Source: Cytophagaceae bacterium
GTDB taxonomy: Bacteria; Bacteroidota; Bacteroidia; Cytophagales; Spirosomataceae
Assembly (NCBI GenBank): GCA_947460975.1
Contig: CANHGO010000002.1
Span: 1 to 64,000, forward strand
Direction: 5' to 3'
Length of the DNA stretch: 64,000 nt
Within the stretch, counting starts at the first letter, position 1. Every line of letters begins with the position of its first letter. The notes below the pieces were generated by a model. The model searched no databases. It was not told the origin of the DNA and saw only the letters and a list, made by a program, of their open reading frames with translations. Below, one piece after another: positions 35,780 through 44,985 of the stretch. A program made the translations under genes and the position numbers.

Positions 35780-36256
35780 CTAACGCATTCTGTTTGAGGA
35801 CTGTACTAGCATTTCATCTTTTCTGATGAGCCGATTGGCTATCATATTGGCCAGTAGTGCGACCACCATCGCATAAAAACCGAAGCCATAGGCTCCTTGG
35901 TTTTCCGGTTCAAATACAGGCATCGCTTGTTTGAAAATAATCCAAAAAGTATAAGCCATCGAACCGGCTATTAATAATGAATTTACTAGACCCAGGGTCA
36001 TTTGACGCACTCTATTTTTAAACGAAAAGAGTATGAGTATGGTCAAAAGGGTGGATGAAATCAGCAATAAGGCAAGGAAAATATGGGAATGCTCATTGAC
36101 CATGGCCCCATTTTGAGAAATGGTCCAGTGGGTATTAGTCAATTCCGCACTTTGTCCTGAAATACCCGTTTTTGTCCATATAGGCCAACCATATCCTACG
36201 AAGCTTTGCGCTAAAACAACGATGGCTAAAAAAATGGATTGTGGTCTTTGTATCAT
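35780..36256 (-). CDS. DUF4293 four-helix membrane protein
   Basis: A 158-residue membrane protein with four predicted membrane segments (about 8-24, 55-76, 86-108, 122-140). The start MIQRPQSIFLAIVVLAQS and the overall layout fit the Bacteroidota-specific DUF4293 family, whose function is unknown. It follows the carotenoid desaturase gene by 27 nt on the same strand. Confidence 0.85.
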   Translation of the reverse strand: MIQRPQSIFLAIVVLAQSFVGYGWPIWTKTGISGQSAELTNTHWTISQNGAMVNEHSHIFLALLLISSTLLTILILFSFKNRVRQMTLGLVNSLLIAGSMAYTFWIIFKQAMPVFEPENQGAYGFGFYAMVVALLANMIANRLIRKDEMLVQSSNRMR

Positions 36257-36283
36257 GTTAAATCTTATTTTTAATATGCAAAA

Positions 36284-37753
36284 CTAATTATTTTCTTGAA
36301 ATTGTTTGGCCGCAATTTTAGCGGATGACAGGCATAATGGGATTCCTCCTCCTGGATGGACACTTCCTCCTACCCAATACAAATTTTTAATCGCCGACCT
36401 GTAATTGGGATGTCTCAAAAACGCCGCAAACTTATTATTGGACGCATTTCCATACAGTGCTCCACCGGAAGAGGAAGTTCTACTTTCGATCGACCTTGGG
36501 TCTAATATATCTTCGGCCACAATATAGGGCGCAACATCTATTCCCAAGCATTTTGAAAGTTTTTGAATGACATTAGTCTTTGATTTTTGAACCAAATCTT
36601 CCCAATCCTGTCCTTCATTAGCGGGAGCATTGATTAAAATGAACCAATTTTCACATCCCTCGGGTGCATCCTCTGTCGCTACTTTGCTCGAAATATGAAG
36701 GTAAATCGTAGGGTCATCTAACAACGTTTTTTCCTCAAAAATATGTTTGAATTCCTCTTGGTAATGATCTGAAAAGAAAATATTATGAACTCCAAGGGCA
36801 TCAAATTTTCGATTCATTCCCCAGTAAAATATAACCCCAGAACTTGAGCGCTCTTGATTCAAAAGCTTTTTTGGGGCTTGAATTTGGGGCAATAAATTTT
36901 TATAGCTTGGCCTAATGTCCATATTACATGCCACATGATCAAATGAAAATATACCTTTAGCTGTTTTTATCCCCACGGCTTGCTGACCCTCAGTCACAAT
37001 TTCCTCTACCTTTTCGTTCATTCTAAATTCCACGCCTAATTCCTTGGCTAAACGGCATAGTGAGTTGGTAATGGAAATCATTCCCCCCACAGGCATAAAT
37101 GCGCCAATGTTGTATTCTAAATTAGGAATAACGGATAAGGTCGCAGGGGTTTGATAGGGATTTGAACCATTATAGGTGGCATATCGGTCAAATAACTGAA
37201 CTGTTTTTGGATGTTTAAATCTTCGCGCATGGTAGGTATGCATGGTTGAAAATAGTCCCAAATTAGGGATGTTCAAATAGCCTCTCATGGCCTTTTTACT
37301 GGTCCACGTGCTAAGGTCTTGAAGTGAATTTTCTAAAAATAGTTCACTAATGATTTCATATTTATGTTGGAGTCCCATTAAAAATTCAGCTACATTGGCT
37401 TCTTCTTCACCTAAGACTTTGGCCATTTCCGAGGCGGTTTCCATTGGATCCGCATGCGTACTAAGCTGAGTTCCATCCGTCCAAAAGTATTTGCAAATTT
37501 CAGGCAATCGAATGTAATTAAAATAATCTCTTGGGTTTTTCCCAGCGAGCTCAAAGAGTTCATCCACGAACTTGGGCAAAGTAAAGAGCGAAGGACCCGC
37601 ATCGAAGCGGTATCCGCCTAGATCAATTTGAGATAGTTTGCCTCCTGGATAATCATTGGCTTCAAAAACGACTACTTTTTGACCTAAACAAGCCATGCGA
37701 ATGGCTAATGCAATCCCGCCAATACCTGAACCGACTATTCCAAAATGAGCCAT
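36284..37753 (-). CDS. Phytoene-desaturase-family carotenoid oxidoreductase (CrtI/CrtD type)
   Basis: An FAD enzyme of 489 residues with the dinucleotide-binding start GIVGSGIGGIALAIRMA, then VFEANDYPGGKLSQ and GYRFDAGPSLFTLP, and the C-terminal GGSVHPGGGIPLCLSSAKIA typical of CrtI-like desaturases. The branch is probably 1-hydroxycarotenoid 3,4-desaturase (CrtD), which acts on acyclic ends of C40 carotenoids such as flexixanthin or saproxanthin. No other carotenoid genes are adjacent, so its exact step is inferred. It is divergent from aspS. Confidence 0.85.
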   Translation of the reverse strand: MAHFGIVGSGIGGIALAIRMACLGQKVVVFEANDYPGGKLSQIDLGGYRFDAGPSLFTLPKFVDELFELAGKNPRDYFNYIRLPEICKYFWTDGTQLSTHADPMETASEMAKVLGEEEANVAEFLMGLQHKYEIISELFLENSLQDLSTWTSKKAMRGYLNIPNLGLFSTMHTYHARRFKHPKTVQLFDRYATYNGSNPYQTPATLSVIPNLEYNIGAFMPVGGMISITNSLCRLAKELGVEFRMNEKVEEIVTEGQQAVGIKTAKGIFSFDHVACNMDIRPSYKNLLPQIQAPKKLLNQERSSSGVIFYWGMNRKFDALGVHNIFFSDHYQEEFKHIFEEKTLLDDPTIYLHISSKVATEDAPEGCENWFILINAPANEGQDWEDLVQKSKTNVIQKLSKCLGIDVAPYIVAEDILDPRSIESRTSSSGGALYGNASNNKFAAFLRHPNYRSAIKNLYWVGGSVHPGGGIPLCLSSAKIAAKQFQENN

Positions 37754-37834
37754 TAGTCTATAAAAATTTCAAAGCACTAAATTAAGAATTTAAAGAATAA
37801 ACAGCTAAATGTTTTTCCCTCAATCCAATTTCAG

Positions 37835-37842
37835 TAATTTTG
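37835..37842 (+). promoter_or_regulatory. -7 promoter element of aspS
   Basis: TAATTTTG matches TAnnTTTG. Transcription from it should begin near 37846-37849, so the ATG at 37869 would have a leader of about 20 nt, whereas the TTG at 37854 would have almost none. This supports the ATG start. Confidence 0.5.
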
Positions 37843-37868
37843 CACAAATTTAATTGGCAGAGGAAAAT

Positions 37869-39632
37869 ATGTTACGTACACACACGAACGGAGAATTGCG
37901 GATCACAGAGGTAGGTCAGGAAGTGACTTTATGTGGCTGGGTTCATAAATCAAGGGATAAAGGGGGGATGATTTGGGTGGATTTAAGAGACCGTTATGGC
38001 ATAACGCAGTTGATGCTAGAGGAAGGAAAATCGAGTCCTGTGGCGCTTGCCATGGCAAGGGGCTTAGGTCGTGAATTTGTGATTGAAGCCATAGGCGTAG
38101 TCGTGGAGCGTTTAGCTAAGAATGATAAATTACCTACAGGAGATATTGAAATAAAAATTAACAACATACGCATTTTAAATCCTGCAAAACTTCCGCCTTT
38201 TTTAATTGAGGATGAAACGGATGGAGGAGATGATATTCGAATGAAATATCGGTATTTAGATTTACGAAGAAATCCGATTCGAGAGAGTCTGCGCTTACGT
38301 CACCAAGTAGCGCGGGAGGTTCGTAATTACTTAGATAATAAGGATTTTATTGAGGTGGAAACCCCCGTGTTGATTAAGTCAACCCCCGAGGGCGCTCGAG
38401 ATTTTGTTGTTCCGTCTCGAATGAATCCAGGCGAATTTTATGCCCTTCCTCAATCCCCACAGACATTTAAGCAATTATTGATGGTGTCGGGATTTGATCG
38501 TTATTACCAATTGGTCAAATGTTTTAGGGATGAAGATTTGCGTGCAGATCGCCAACCAGAATTCACGCAGATTGATTGCGAGATGTCTTTTGTGGAGCAA
38601 GAAGACATATTAAATATGTTTGAAGGGTTAATTAGACACTTATTTCTGCAGGTTAAGAAAATTGATATTGGCACTGTGTCAAGAATGACCTACGCGGATG
38701 CGATGAAATGGTATGGTTCTGATAAGCCAGATATTAGGTTTGACATGAAATTTGTCGAATTTAAGGCCGAAGGGGTAGATTTGACATCTGGGAAAGATTT
38801 CCAAGTATTTGATTCCGCTAACACGGTGGTGGGAATTTGTGTGAAAGGTGCCGCGGAATATACCCGTAAGCAATTGGACGAGTTGACTGATTTTGTACGC
38901 CGACCACAAATAGGCGCCAAAGGTTTAATTTATGCGCGTGTTCAACCTGATGGGATTGTAAAATCGTCGGTCGACAAATTTTATAGCGAAGAGGATCTTG
39001 CCGCTTGGGCAAAGGCTTGTCACGCTGAACCTGGTGATTTAATTTTAATTTTATCGGGCGATGGCGATAAAGTGCGTAAGCAGTTGAACGAATTGCGATT
39101 AGAAATGGGGACAAGGTTAGGCTTGAGAGATCCAGATAATTACCAAGTTCATTGGGTTGTCGATTTCCCATTATTAGAATACGGAGAAGAGGAAGATCGC
39201 TGGTTTGCGATGCACCATCCATTTACCAGTCCAAAACCAGAGGATATTCCTTTGATGGAGGCTGGTGATTTCGGAAAAGTGAGAGCAAACGCCTATGATT
39301 TAGTCATTAATGGCGTGGAGGTAGGTGGTGGATCGATTCGTATTTTCCAAAAAGAGTTGCAATCCAAGATGTTTGAAGTTTTAGGATTTTCTCCTGAAGA
39401 AGCCAAAGCTCAATTCGGATTTTTATTAGACGCTTTTGAATATGGTGCGCCTCCACACGGAGGTTTGGCTTTTGGTTTTGATCGATTATGCTCATTGTTT
39501 GGGGGTACTGATTCGATTCGAGATTATATTGCATTCCCTAAAAACAATGCCGGCCGAGATGTCATGATTGACTCGCCCTCGCCACTCGCTCAAGCTCAGC
39601 TAGACGAGTTAAAAATAAAGACAAATTTGTAG
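37869..39632 (+). CDS. aspS: Aspartyl-tRNA synthetase
   Basis: A class IIb synthetase that charges tRNA-Asp. The 587 residues have an OB-fold anticodon-binding domain ([20 protein letters not shown]), a catalytic core with motif 2 ([19 protein letters not shown]), the bacterial GAD insert (about 290-420) and motif 3 ([15 protein letters not shown]). The frame reaches a TTG at 37854, but the ATG at 37869 gives [19 protein letters not shown], which aligns with known starts. A bidirectional terminator follows. Confidence 0.97.
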   Translation: MLRTHTNGELRITEVGQEVTLCGWVHKSRDKGGMIWVDLRDRYGITQLMLEEGKSSPVALAMARGLGREFVIEAIGVVVERLAKNDKLPTGDIEIKINNIRILNPAKLPPFLIEDETDGGDDIRMKYRYLDLRRNPIRESLRLRHQVAREVRNYLDNKDFIEVETPVLIKSTPEGARDFVVPSRMNPGEFYALPQSPQTFKQLLMVSGFDRYYQLVKCFRDEDLRADRQPEFTQIDCEMSFVEQEDILNMFEGLIRHLFLQVKKIDIGTVSRMTYADAMKWYGSDKPDIRFDMKFVEFKAEGVDLTSGKDFQVFDSANTVVGICVKGAAEYTRKQLDELTDFVRRPQIGAKGLIYARVQPDGIVKSSVDKFYSEEDLAAWAKACHAEPGDLILILSGDGDKVRKQLNELRLEMGTRLGLRDPDNYQVHWVVDFPLLEYGEEEDRWFAMHHPFTSPKPEDIPLMEAGDFGKVRANAYDLVINGVEVGGGSIRIFQKELQSKMFEVLGFSPEEAKAQFGFLLDAFEYGAPPHGGLAFGFDRLCSLFGGTDSIRDYIAFPKNNAGRDVMIDSPSPLAQAQLDELKIKTNL

Positions 39633-39662
39633 AAAAAAAGGCCTGAATTTTCAGGCCTTTTT
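39633..39662. terminator. Bidirectional terminator between aspS and the carbonic anhydrase gene
   Basis: Seven A, then stem GGCCTGA/TCAGGCC (39640-39646 and 39651-39657), then a T-run to 39662. The A-run and T-run make it work on both strands. The core is identical to the terminator at 56579-56610. Confidence 0.93.
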
Positions 39663-39665
39663 CAT

Positions 39666-40298
39666 TTATTCAAATTCGTATTTAAAGACAGGGCTTTTCC
39701 ATTCCCCAGCGGAAATATTCACCACTTCTTTTATTTCACCTTTATGAATGTCAAAAACCCAACCATGCAAATGAGGTAATTGGCTATTTTCCCATGCTTT
39801 TTGAACAATAGTTGTCTTGGCTAAATTCTGAATTTGTTCTTTCACATTTAATTCGACCATCGCATTGAAGCGATACTGTTCGTTTTCAATGGCTTGCAAA
39901 TCATCATAGTGTTTTTCATAAACTTCTTTGATATTTCTTAGCCATTTATTGATTAAACCAAAGTCTTTATTGGTCATGGCAGCTTTTACACCCCCACAAT
40001 TATAATGACCACAAATGATGATGTGCTTAATTTTCAAAACCTCAACGGCATATTGCAAAACAGATAAAAGATTCATGTCTGTATGAACCACCATATTAGC
40101 TACATTTCGGTGAACAAAAATTTCACCGGGATCTGCATGTGTAATTTCCTCCGCAGGTACCCTGGAATCTGCACAACCAATCCATAGGAATAGAGGGTTC
40201 TGATCCTTAGATAAATCTTCAAAATAATGCTCGTCTAAATTAAGACGCTCACTAGCCCATGCCTTGTTACTTAGAAGTAATTTTTTATATTCTTTCAT
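39666..40298 (-). CDS. can: Beta-class carbonic anhydrase
   Basis: Interconverts CO2 and bicarbonate in the cytoplasm. The 210 residues carry the beta-class zinc ligands Cys42 (GCADSRVPAEE, with the Asp44-Arg46 dyad), His98 and Cys101 (CGHYNCGG). It follows the SulP transporter gene by 2 nt, so bicarbonate uptake and conversion are probably made together. Confidence 0.96.
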   Translation of the reverse strand: MKEYKKLLLSNKAWASERLNLDEHYFEDLSKDQNPLFLWIGCADSRVPAEEITHADPGEIFVHRNVANMVVHTDMNLLSVLQYAVEVLKIKHIIICGHYNCGGVKAAMTNKDFGLINKWLRNIKEVYEKHYDDLQAIENEQYRFNAMVELNVKEQIQNLAKTTIVQKAWENSQLPHLHGWVFDIHKGEIKEVVNISAGEWKSPVFKYEFE

Positions 40299-40300
40299 TT

Positions 40301-41830
40301 TTATTTTTGTTTAAAATCAACATTAATGCCGCGTTCTTTGGCAGTTGACATAAATTCACTGATTAATAATTTAATATCATGATCTATGAAATGCACTTTT
40401 GATGCGTCAATATAGACCTCTGAACCTTTAGGTATTTTTCGAAATACTTCCTTTAATGACATTTTATGAAGGAAAGTTGCATCTTTTTGGAATTTAATTA
40501 ATACTTCATTTCCATCATGGAATACCGAAAATACAGATTCATAATTGGTTAAGACCACAAAAATCAAACCAATAAATGTGCCTATAAAAATACCCCATAA
40601 CAAATCAATTCCTACGACCGCGATGATGGTCGCGATGAATGGAATCCACTGTTTCCAACCTTCTGAAAATATTTTTTTGAATTCTTTGGGATGAGCCAGT
40701 TTATATCCGGTATACAAAAGAATACTAGCCAAACATGACAATGGAATCTTATTCAAATAGAGAGGTAAGAAAATTACCGCTACCAATAACAGTAAACCAT
40801 GAATTAAGCTAGACATTCGAGTTTTACCACCGGCATAAACATTGGTAGAAGATCTGACAATCACAGATGTAATGGGCAATCCACCCAAAAGTCCACTGGT
40901 TAAATTTCCAAATCCTTGAGCAACCAACTCCCTGTCGGCAGATGAAATTCTTTTTAAAGGATCTAGGGAATCAATGGCCTCTAAGGAAAGCAATGTTTCT
41001 AAACTGGCCACTATGGCCAGTGTGATGGCAATGGAATAGACAGCTGGATTGGTCAAAAAAGTCCAATCCGGCCTTGCAAGTCCCCCTGCGATTTCTCCTA
41101 TTGAGTTGAATATAGGCAAATTAACCATGTGCTCTTGCGAATTGCCTAAATACAAGTCTGGCGCATTCATTTTTAACAATTCATTCGTTAGCACTCCGAC
41201 TAACACCACAAACAAAGACGCAGGAATTGCCGTTAAAAACGTAATTTTTCGAATGATCCAAGGCCAAGAAAATAAAATCAAAAGCCCTAAAAATGCGATG
41301 ATAAACGCTCCTGGCTTTAGCGTATTAAATGCCGATAGGATTTCTGAAAATGTATTTTGACCATCAGAACTTTGAAAAAACTCAAACTCGCCAATAAAAT
41401 CTAAATCATCTCCTATCGCATGTGGAATTTGCTTTAAGATGATAACAATTCCAATGGCAACTAGCATTCCTCGAATCACCGAAGATGGGAAAAAGCTCCC
41501 AATCTTACCTAATTTTAGTAGTCCTAATATCACTTGTAATAGACCCGCTAAAATAACAGCCACCAAAAAACCTTGAAATGAACCAAGAGTAATAATGGCA
41601 TTAGCCACAATAATGGTTAGCCCAGCTGCAGGACCGCTGACGGATAACTCAGATCCTGAAATAAGGGTAACTAAAATTCCTCCTACGATTCCGGCAATTA
41701 AGCCTGCCATTAAGGGCGCTCCTGAGGCGAGCGCAATTCCAAGACATAAGGGCAATGCAACCAAAAATACAGCAATGCCCGATTTCCAATCACCTGAAAT
41801 GATGGATTTAATATTAGAAGTAATGTTCAT
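40301..41830 (-). CDS. SulP-family anion transporter (probable bicarbonate uptake)
   Basis: A 509-residue SulP protein with 10-14 membrane segments in a 7+7 inverted layout and a C-terminal STAS domain (about 435-505; VYIDASKVHFIDHDIKLLIS). The N-terminal GDWKSGIAVFLVALPLCLGIALASG is typical. SulP proteins move sulfate or bicarbonate; the carbonic anhydrase encoded 2 nt downstream argues for bicarbonate, as in BicA-like systems. Two secreted-protein genes of unknown function lie just upstream on the same strand. Confidence 0.92.
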   Translation of the reverse strand: MNITSNIKSIISGDWKSGIAVFLVALPLCLGIALASGAPLMAGLIAGIVGGILVTLISGSELSVSGPAAGLTIIVANAIITLGSFQGFLVAVILAGLLQVILGLLKLGKIGSFFPSSVIRGMLVAIGIVIILKQIPHAIGDDLDFIGEFEFFQSSDGQNTFSEILSAFNTLKPGAFIIAFLGLLILFSWPWIIRKITFLTAIPASLFVVLVGVLTNELLKMNAPDLYLGNSQEHMVNLPIFNSIGEIAGGLARPDWTFLTNPAVYSIAITLAIVASLETLLSLEAIDSLDPLKRISSADRELVAQGFGNLTSGLLGGLPITSVIVRSSTNVYAGGKTRMSSLIHGLLLLVAVIFLPLYLNKIPLSCLASILLYTGYKLAHPKEFKKIFSEGWKQWIPFIATIIAVVGIDLLWGIFIGTFIGLIFVVLTNYESVFSVFHDGNEVLIKFQKDATFLHKMSLKEVFRKIPKGSEVYIDASKVHFIDHDIKLLISEFMSTAKERGINVDFKQK

Positions 41831-41864
41831 CTTGATTAATTAAAAATTTCTAAAAAATTGAAAT

Positions 41865-42230
41865 TTAGGTAATCAATATAAGGTCTGGAGGAGTGAATTG
41901 AGGTTTTAAAAAGGGCTTCAAAAGCCTAGGTTGGGGATGTATTGAAACTAAACCTTCTTTGAAATTTATCAGAATAAATGGGATTTCTTTTTTTGAAAAA
42001 AAACACTTTAATTTATATTCATCTTCATCATTTTCTTCGTCATCCTCTTCCTCTTCAGCATTGTTTGATGTGGTTAATTGAATCGCTGAAACATGTGCAT
42101 GAAAACTTTCTTCCGTATGCCAGGTAAATGGAGCCTTAACAGTATGTGAAATAGTAGAATTAGCATCTTCGGAATAAAACATCATTCCTAGAGACCAAAG
42201 CAATACCATAAACAAATAAAATACTTTCAT
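41865..42230 (-). CDS. Small exported protein with acidic stretch, unknown function
   Basis: I do not recognise this 121-residue protein. The first ~20 residues look like a signal peptide or anchor (MKVFYLFMVLLWSLGMMFYS). An acidic block EEEEDDEENDEDE lies around residues 59-71, followed by a basic and proline-rich end. The start codon shares one base with the stop of the upstream gene (TAATG), which implies translational coupling. The SulP gene starts 34 nt downstream. Confidence 0.65.
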   Translation of the reverse strand: MKVFYLFMVLLWSLGMMFYSEDANSTISHTVKAPFTWHTEESFHAHVSAIQLTTSNNAEEEEDDEENDEDEYKLKCFFSKKEIPFILINFKEGLVSIHPQPRLLKPFLKPQFTPPDLILIT

Positions 42231-43183
42231 TAATCGAATTTTTGATTATTCTGGTATATAATTTTCCCTTGAGCATCTCGCTCTACCATTAATATGGGTT
42301 CCGATGCATCAAATTTATCTTTCCCATATCGCCACTCTTTTTTCAATCTTCCTCCAGTACCAAACTCGTAAAATTCACGCCAGCGTCCTATTCGGACCGA
42401 ATCATCTAATTTCCCATCTTCTTTCAAATTACCACTCGGGTAAAAAGACAAATAATTGCCTCTTGTTTTCCCATAAAAATTAGGGATCACTTGTTTGATT
42501 TTCTTTTTAGCGTCATCATGATACGAAATGTTTGAGCCAGCTAAAAAGCCACGGTCATAATAAACCTTATTTTCTAACTCATTTTCAGGTCCAAAAGTTT
42601 CCCAGCGACCATCTTTTGTCCCCATAAAGAAAAATCCTTGTTCAACGATGACATTATTAACTGTCTTCTTAAACGGGCCATGGCAGATTTGCGCAGTTTT
42701 ATTGTCTTTAATGGATGAGTTTACGATACGGGATTGATTTGGGTCAAACCACCAGATTTCTTGGGCATATGCGCTAAGTGATTCATCTTCTACAAATTTG
42801 ACCACATTTATTTCCTCCACTGTACTTCGATTTCCACTCCCATATTGGCCCAAACGTCGGTCCGTTTTTATGTTGGCATATTCGTCTTTAACAACCAATT
42901 TTTTCTTGATTTTCCGCGTTGCGATACTGGCTTTTACTCCGATATCTCTGATCCCCATTTCTTCAATAAAGGCACGGCTTTCCTTTTTCCAATCCGCACT
43001 TTCTTGCTTAATTTTATCTACGCTATTTTCTAATCCAGTGGATAGCCTTCCCCCTAGAATTCCTTTGGATTTAACAGTGGTGTCGATTACCGGTTTTTTA
43101 TTGGATTTAATGGCATTATTCTGACCGATGGCGATTGAGCCTACGAAACAAAAAAACAAAATATGTAATTTTCGAATAATCAT
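42230..43183 (-). CDS. Secreted MORN-like repeat protein, unknown function
   Basis: A 317-residue protein with a signal peptide (MIIRKLHILFFCFVGSIAIGQ). The N-terminal half is charged. The C-terminal half has YwqK/MORN-variant repeats, such as GRWETFGPENELENKVYYD and GNYLSFYPSGNLKEDGKLDD, of the kind found in many Bacteroidota exported proteins. The function is unknown; repeats of this type may bind surfaces or lipids. It heads a possible four-gene unit with the small acidic protein, SulP transporter and carbonic anhydrase. Confidence 0.78.
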   Translation of the reverse strand: MIIRKLHILFFCFVGSIAIGQNNAIKSNKKPVIDTTVKSKGILGGRLSTGLENSVDKIKQESADWKKESRAFIEEMGIRDIGVKASIATRKIKKKLVVKDEYANIKTDRRLGQYGSGNRSTVEEINVVKFVEDESLSAYAQEIWWFDPNQSRIVNSSIKDNKTAQICHGPFKKTVNNVIVEQGFFFMGTKDGRWETFGPENELENKVYYDRGFLAGSNISYHDDAKKKIKQVIPNFYGKTRGNYLSFYPSGNLKEDGKLDDSVRIGRWREFYEFGTGGRLKKEWRYGKDKFDASEPILMVERDAQGKIIYQNNQKFD

Positions 43184-43218
43184 GTTTGCATTAACGCACA
43201 GATTGCTATAAAATTTCT

Positions 43219-43226
43219 CAAAATTA
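43219..43226 (-). promoter_or_regulatory. -7 promoter element of the MORN-like gene
   Basis: Minus-strand TAATTTTG matches TAnnTTTG, 35 nt before the ATG at 43183. No -33 TTTG at normal spacing is evident. Confidence 0.4.
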
Positions 43227-43296
43227 GAAATTAAAATGATTAGATGCGTGATAATATGTAATTTGCTTAAATTTTAAAATGTTGTTGGATTAAAAA

Positions 43297-43304
43297 TAGT
43301 TTTG
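43297..43304 (+). promoter_or_regulatory. TAnnTTTG element 2 nt before the fcl start
   Basis: TAGTTTTG ends 2 nt before the TTG start codon of fcl. If used, it would give a leaderless mRNA starting at about the start codon. It may be a chance match, with the real promoter further upstream in the 123-nt divergent spacer. Confidence 0.3.
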
Positions 43305-43306
43305 CA

Positions 43307-44245
43307 TTGGAAAAAGAGTCTAAAATATATGTAGCTGGCCATCGAGGAATGGTTGGGTCCGCGATCGTTAGAAAATTAACATCACTGGGGTATACTAATT
43401 TATTGACCCGGACATCATCTGATTTGGATTTAAGAAATCAGCAAAAAGTCACAGACTTCTTTGAAGTTGAGAAGCCTGAATACGTGTTTTTAGCTGCAGC
43501 AAAAGTAGGAGGCATTGTAGCGAATAACACCTATAGAGCCGATTTTTTATATGAAAATTTAGCGATTCAAAACAACATTATCCATGGGTCATATCTGAAT
43601 AAAGTTAAGAAATTAATGTTCTTGGGGTCTTCTTGTATTTACCCTAAATTAGCTCCCCAACCTCTGAAGGAATCTTATTTATTGAGTGGTTATTTGGAGC
43701 AGACCAACGAGCCATACGCGATTGCAAAAATTGCCGGCATTAAAATGTGTGAGGCCTATCGGGCACAATATGGATGTAATTTCATTTCGGTCATGCCGAC
43801 CAACTTATACGGAACAAACGATAATTACGATTTAGTCAATTCACACGTGTTGCCTGCGATGATCCGTAAATTACACGAGGCAAAGGAAAAGGGTGCTTCT
43901 GAAATGACGCTATGGGGAACTGGATCTCCGATGCGAGAATTTTTACATGCGGACGATCTTGCGGAGGCATGTTTATTTTTAATGGAAAATTACAATGAAG
44001 CTGAGTTGGTCAATATAGGGACTGGTGAAGATGTGACGATCAAAAAGTTGGCAGATCTTGTGAAGCAGATCGTGGGTTTTCAAGGTGAAATCGTTTGGGA
44101 CTCCTCAAAACCAGATGGCACGCCTAGGAAATTGATGGATGTTTCTAAACTACATGGCCTTGGTTGGCATCATAAAATTGCACTGGAAGACGGCATTAAA
44201 TTAGCCTATCAGGATTTTCTAAAATTGACTGACGCTAGTAAATAA
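43307..44245 (+). CDS. fcl: GDP-L-fucose synthase
   Basis: Epimerises and reduces GDP-4-keto-6-deoxymannose to GDP-L-fucose for surface glycans. The 312 residues start with the NADP-binding [16 protein letters not shown] and carry the SDR Tyr-Lys pair in [18 protein letters not shown]. The start is TTG at 43307. The first ATG lies inside the GHRGMVGS motif and no ATG or GTG lies upstream in frame, so TTG is well supported. The partner gmd is not in the window. The methyltransferase gene overlaps by one base. Confidence 0.95.
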   Translation: MEKESKIYVAGHRGMVGSAIVRKLTSLGYTNLLTRTSSDLDLRNQQKVTDFFEVEKPEYVFLAAAKVGGIVANNTYRADFLYENLAIQNNIIHGSYLNKVKKLMFLGSSCIYPKLAPQPLKESYLLSGYLEQTNEPYAIAKIAGIKMCEAYRAQYGCNFISVMPTNLYGTNDNYDLVNSHVLPAMIRKLHEAKEKGASEMTLWGTGSPMREFLHADDLAEACLFLMENYNEAELVNIGTGEDVTIKKLADLVKQIVGFQGEIVWDSSKPDGTPRKLMDVSKLHGLGWHHKIALEDGIKLAYQDFLKLTDASK

Positions 44246-44982
44246 TGCCTAAGATGAATTGGTTTAGTACCTGGTTTGACTCTCCCTATTATCATATTTT
44301 ATATGATCAAAGAGATGAAAATGAAGCGTCAGCATTCATAAAAGCCATTCAGCAAAAATTAAAGACTCCCCAAAATGCACATGTTTTAGACGCCGCTTGC
44401 GGACAAGGAAGGCATGCCAAAACATTATATGAATTAGGCTTTAAAGTCGACGGTTTTGATTTATCCCCCAAGAACATAGTTGCGGCTAATCATTATGCAT
44501 CTGAAAATTTATCTTTTTTTGTACACGACATTCGAGACCCTTTGCCTGTAGACGGCGCCTATGAATGGGTCTGTAATTTCTTTACCAGCTTTGGATATTT
44601 TGATCTGAAATCGGATAACCAAGCAGCATTCAATTCATTAAGTGCCGCATTAAAGCCTGGAGGTGTTTTTTTAATGGATTTCTTTAATCCTACCTATGTT
44701 CTTAATCATTTAGTTAGCCAAGAAACAGTGATCAAACAAGGTATTTCATTTGAGATAAATCGCTGGGCCGAAGAAGGGTTTCTGTATAAATCCATTGATT
44801 TTGCCGATCAAAAGGACACATATCATTTTGAAGAAAAAGTTGAATTAATTTCCAAATCGGATTTCTTAGAATATGCAGTGAATTCGGGACTTAGCTCCAC
44901 AGGCATGTTAGGGGATTATCAATTAAATGAGTTTGATGATCAAAATTCACCGAGAATGATCTTTCTTTGGACAAAGAATTAA
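44245..44982 (+). CDS. Class I SAM-dependent methyltransferase
   Basis: A 245-residue methyltransferase with motif I VLDAACGQGRHA (about 48-59) and a Methyltransf_25-like core (GFDLSPKNIVAANHY). The substrate is unknown. Its ATG overlaps the fcl stop (TAATG), so the two are translationally coupled, which may hint at sugar or glycan methylation, but small-molecule methylation is equally possible. The oxidoreductase gene follows after 3 nt. Confidence 0.88.
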   Translation: MPKMNWFSTWFDSPYYHILYDQRDENEASAFIKAIQQKLKTPQNAHVLDAACGQGRHAKTLYELGFKVDGFDLSPKNIVAANHYASENLSFFVHDIRDPLPVDGAYEWVCNFFTSFGYFDLKSDNQAAFNSLSAALKPGGVFLMDFFNPTYVLNHLVSQETVIKQGISFEINRWAEEGFLYKSIDFADQKDTYHFEEKVELISKSDFLEYAVNSGLSSTGMLGDYQLNEFDDQNSPRMIFLWTKN

Positions 44983-44985
44983 AGG

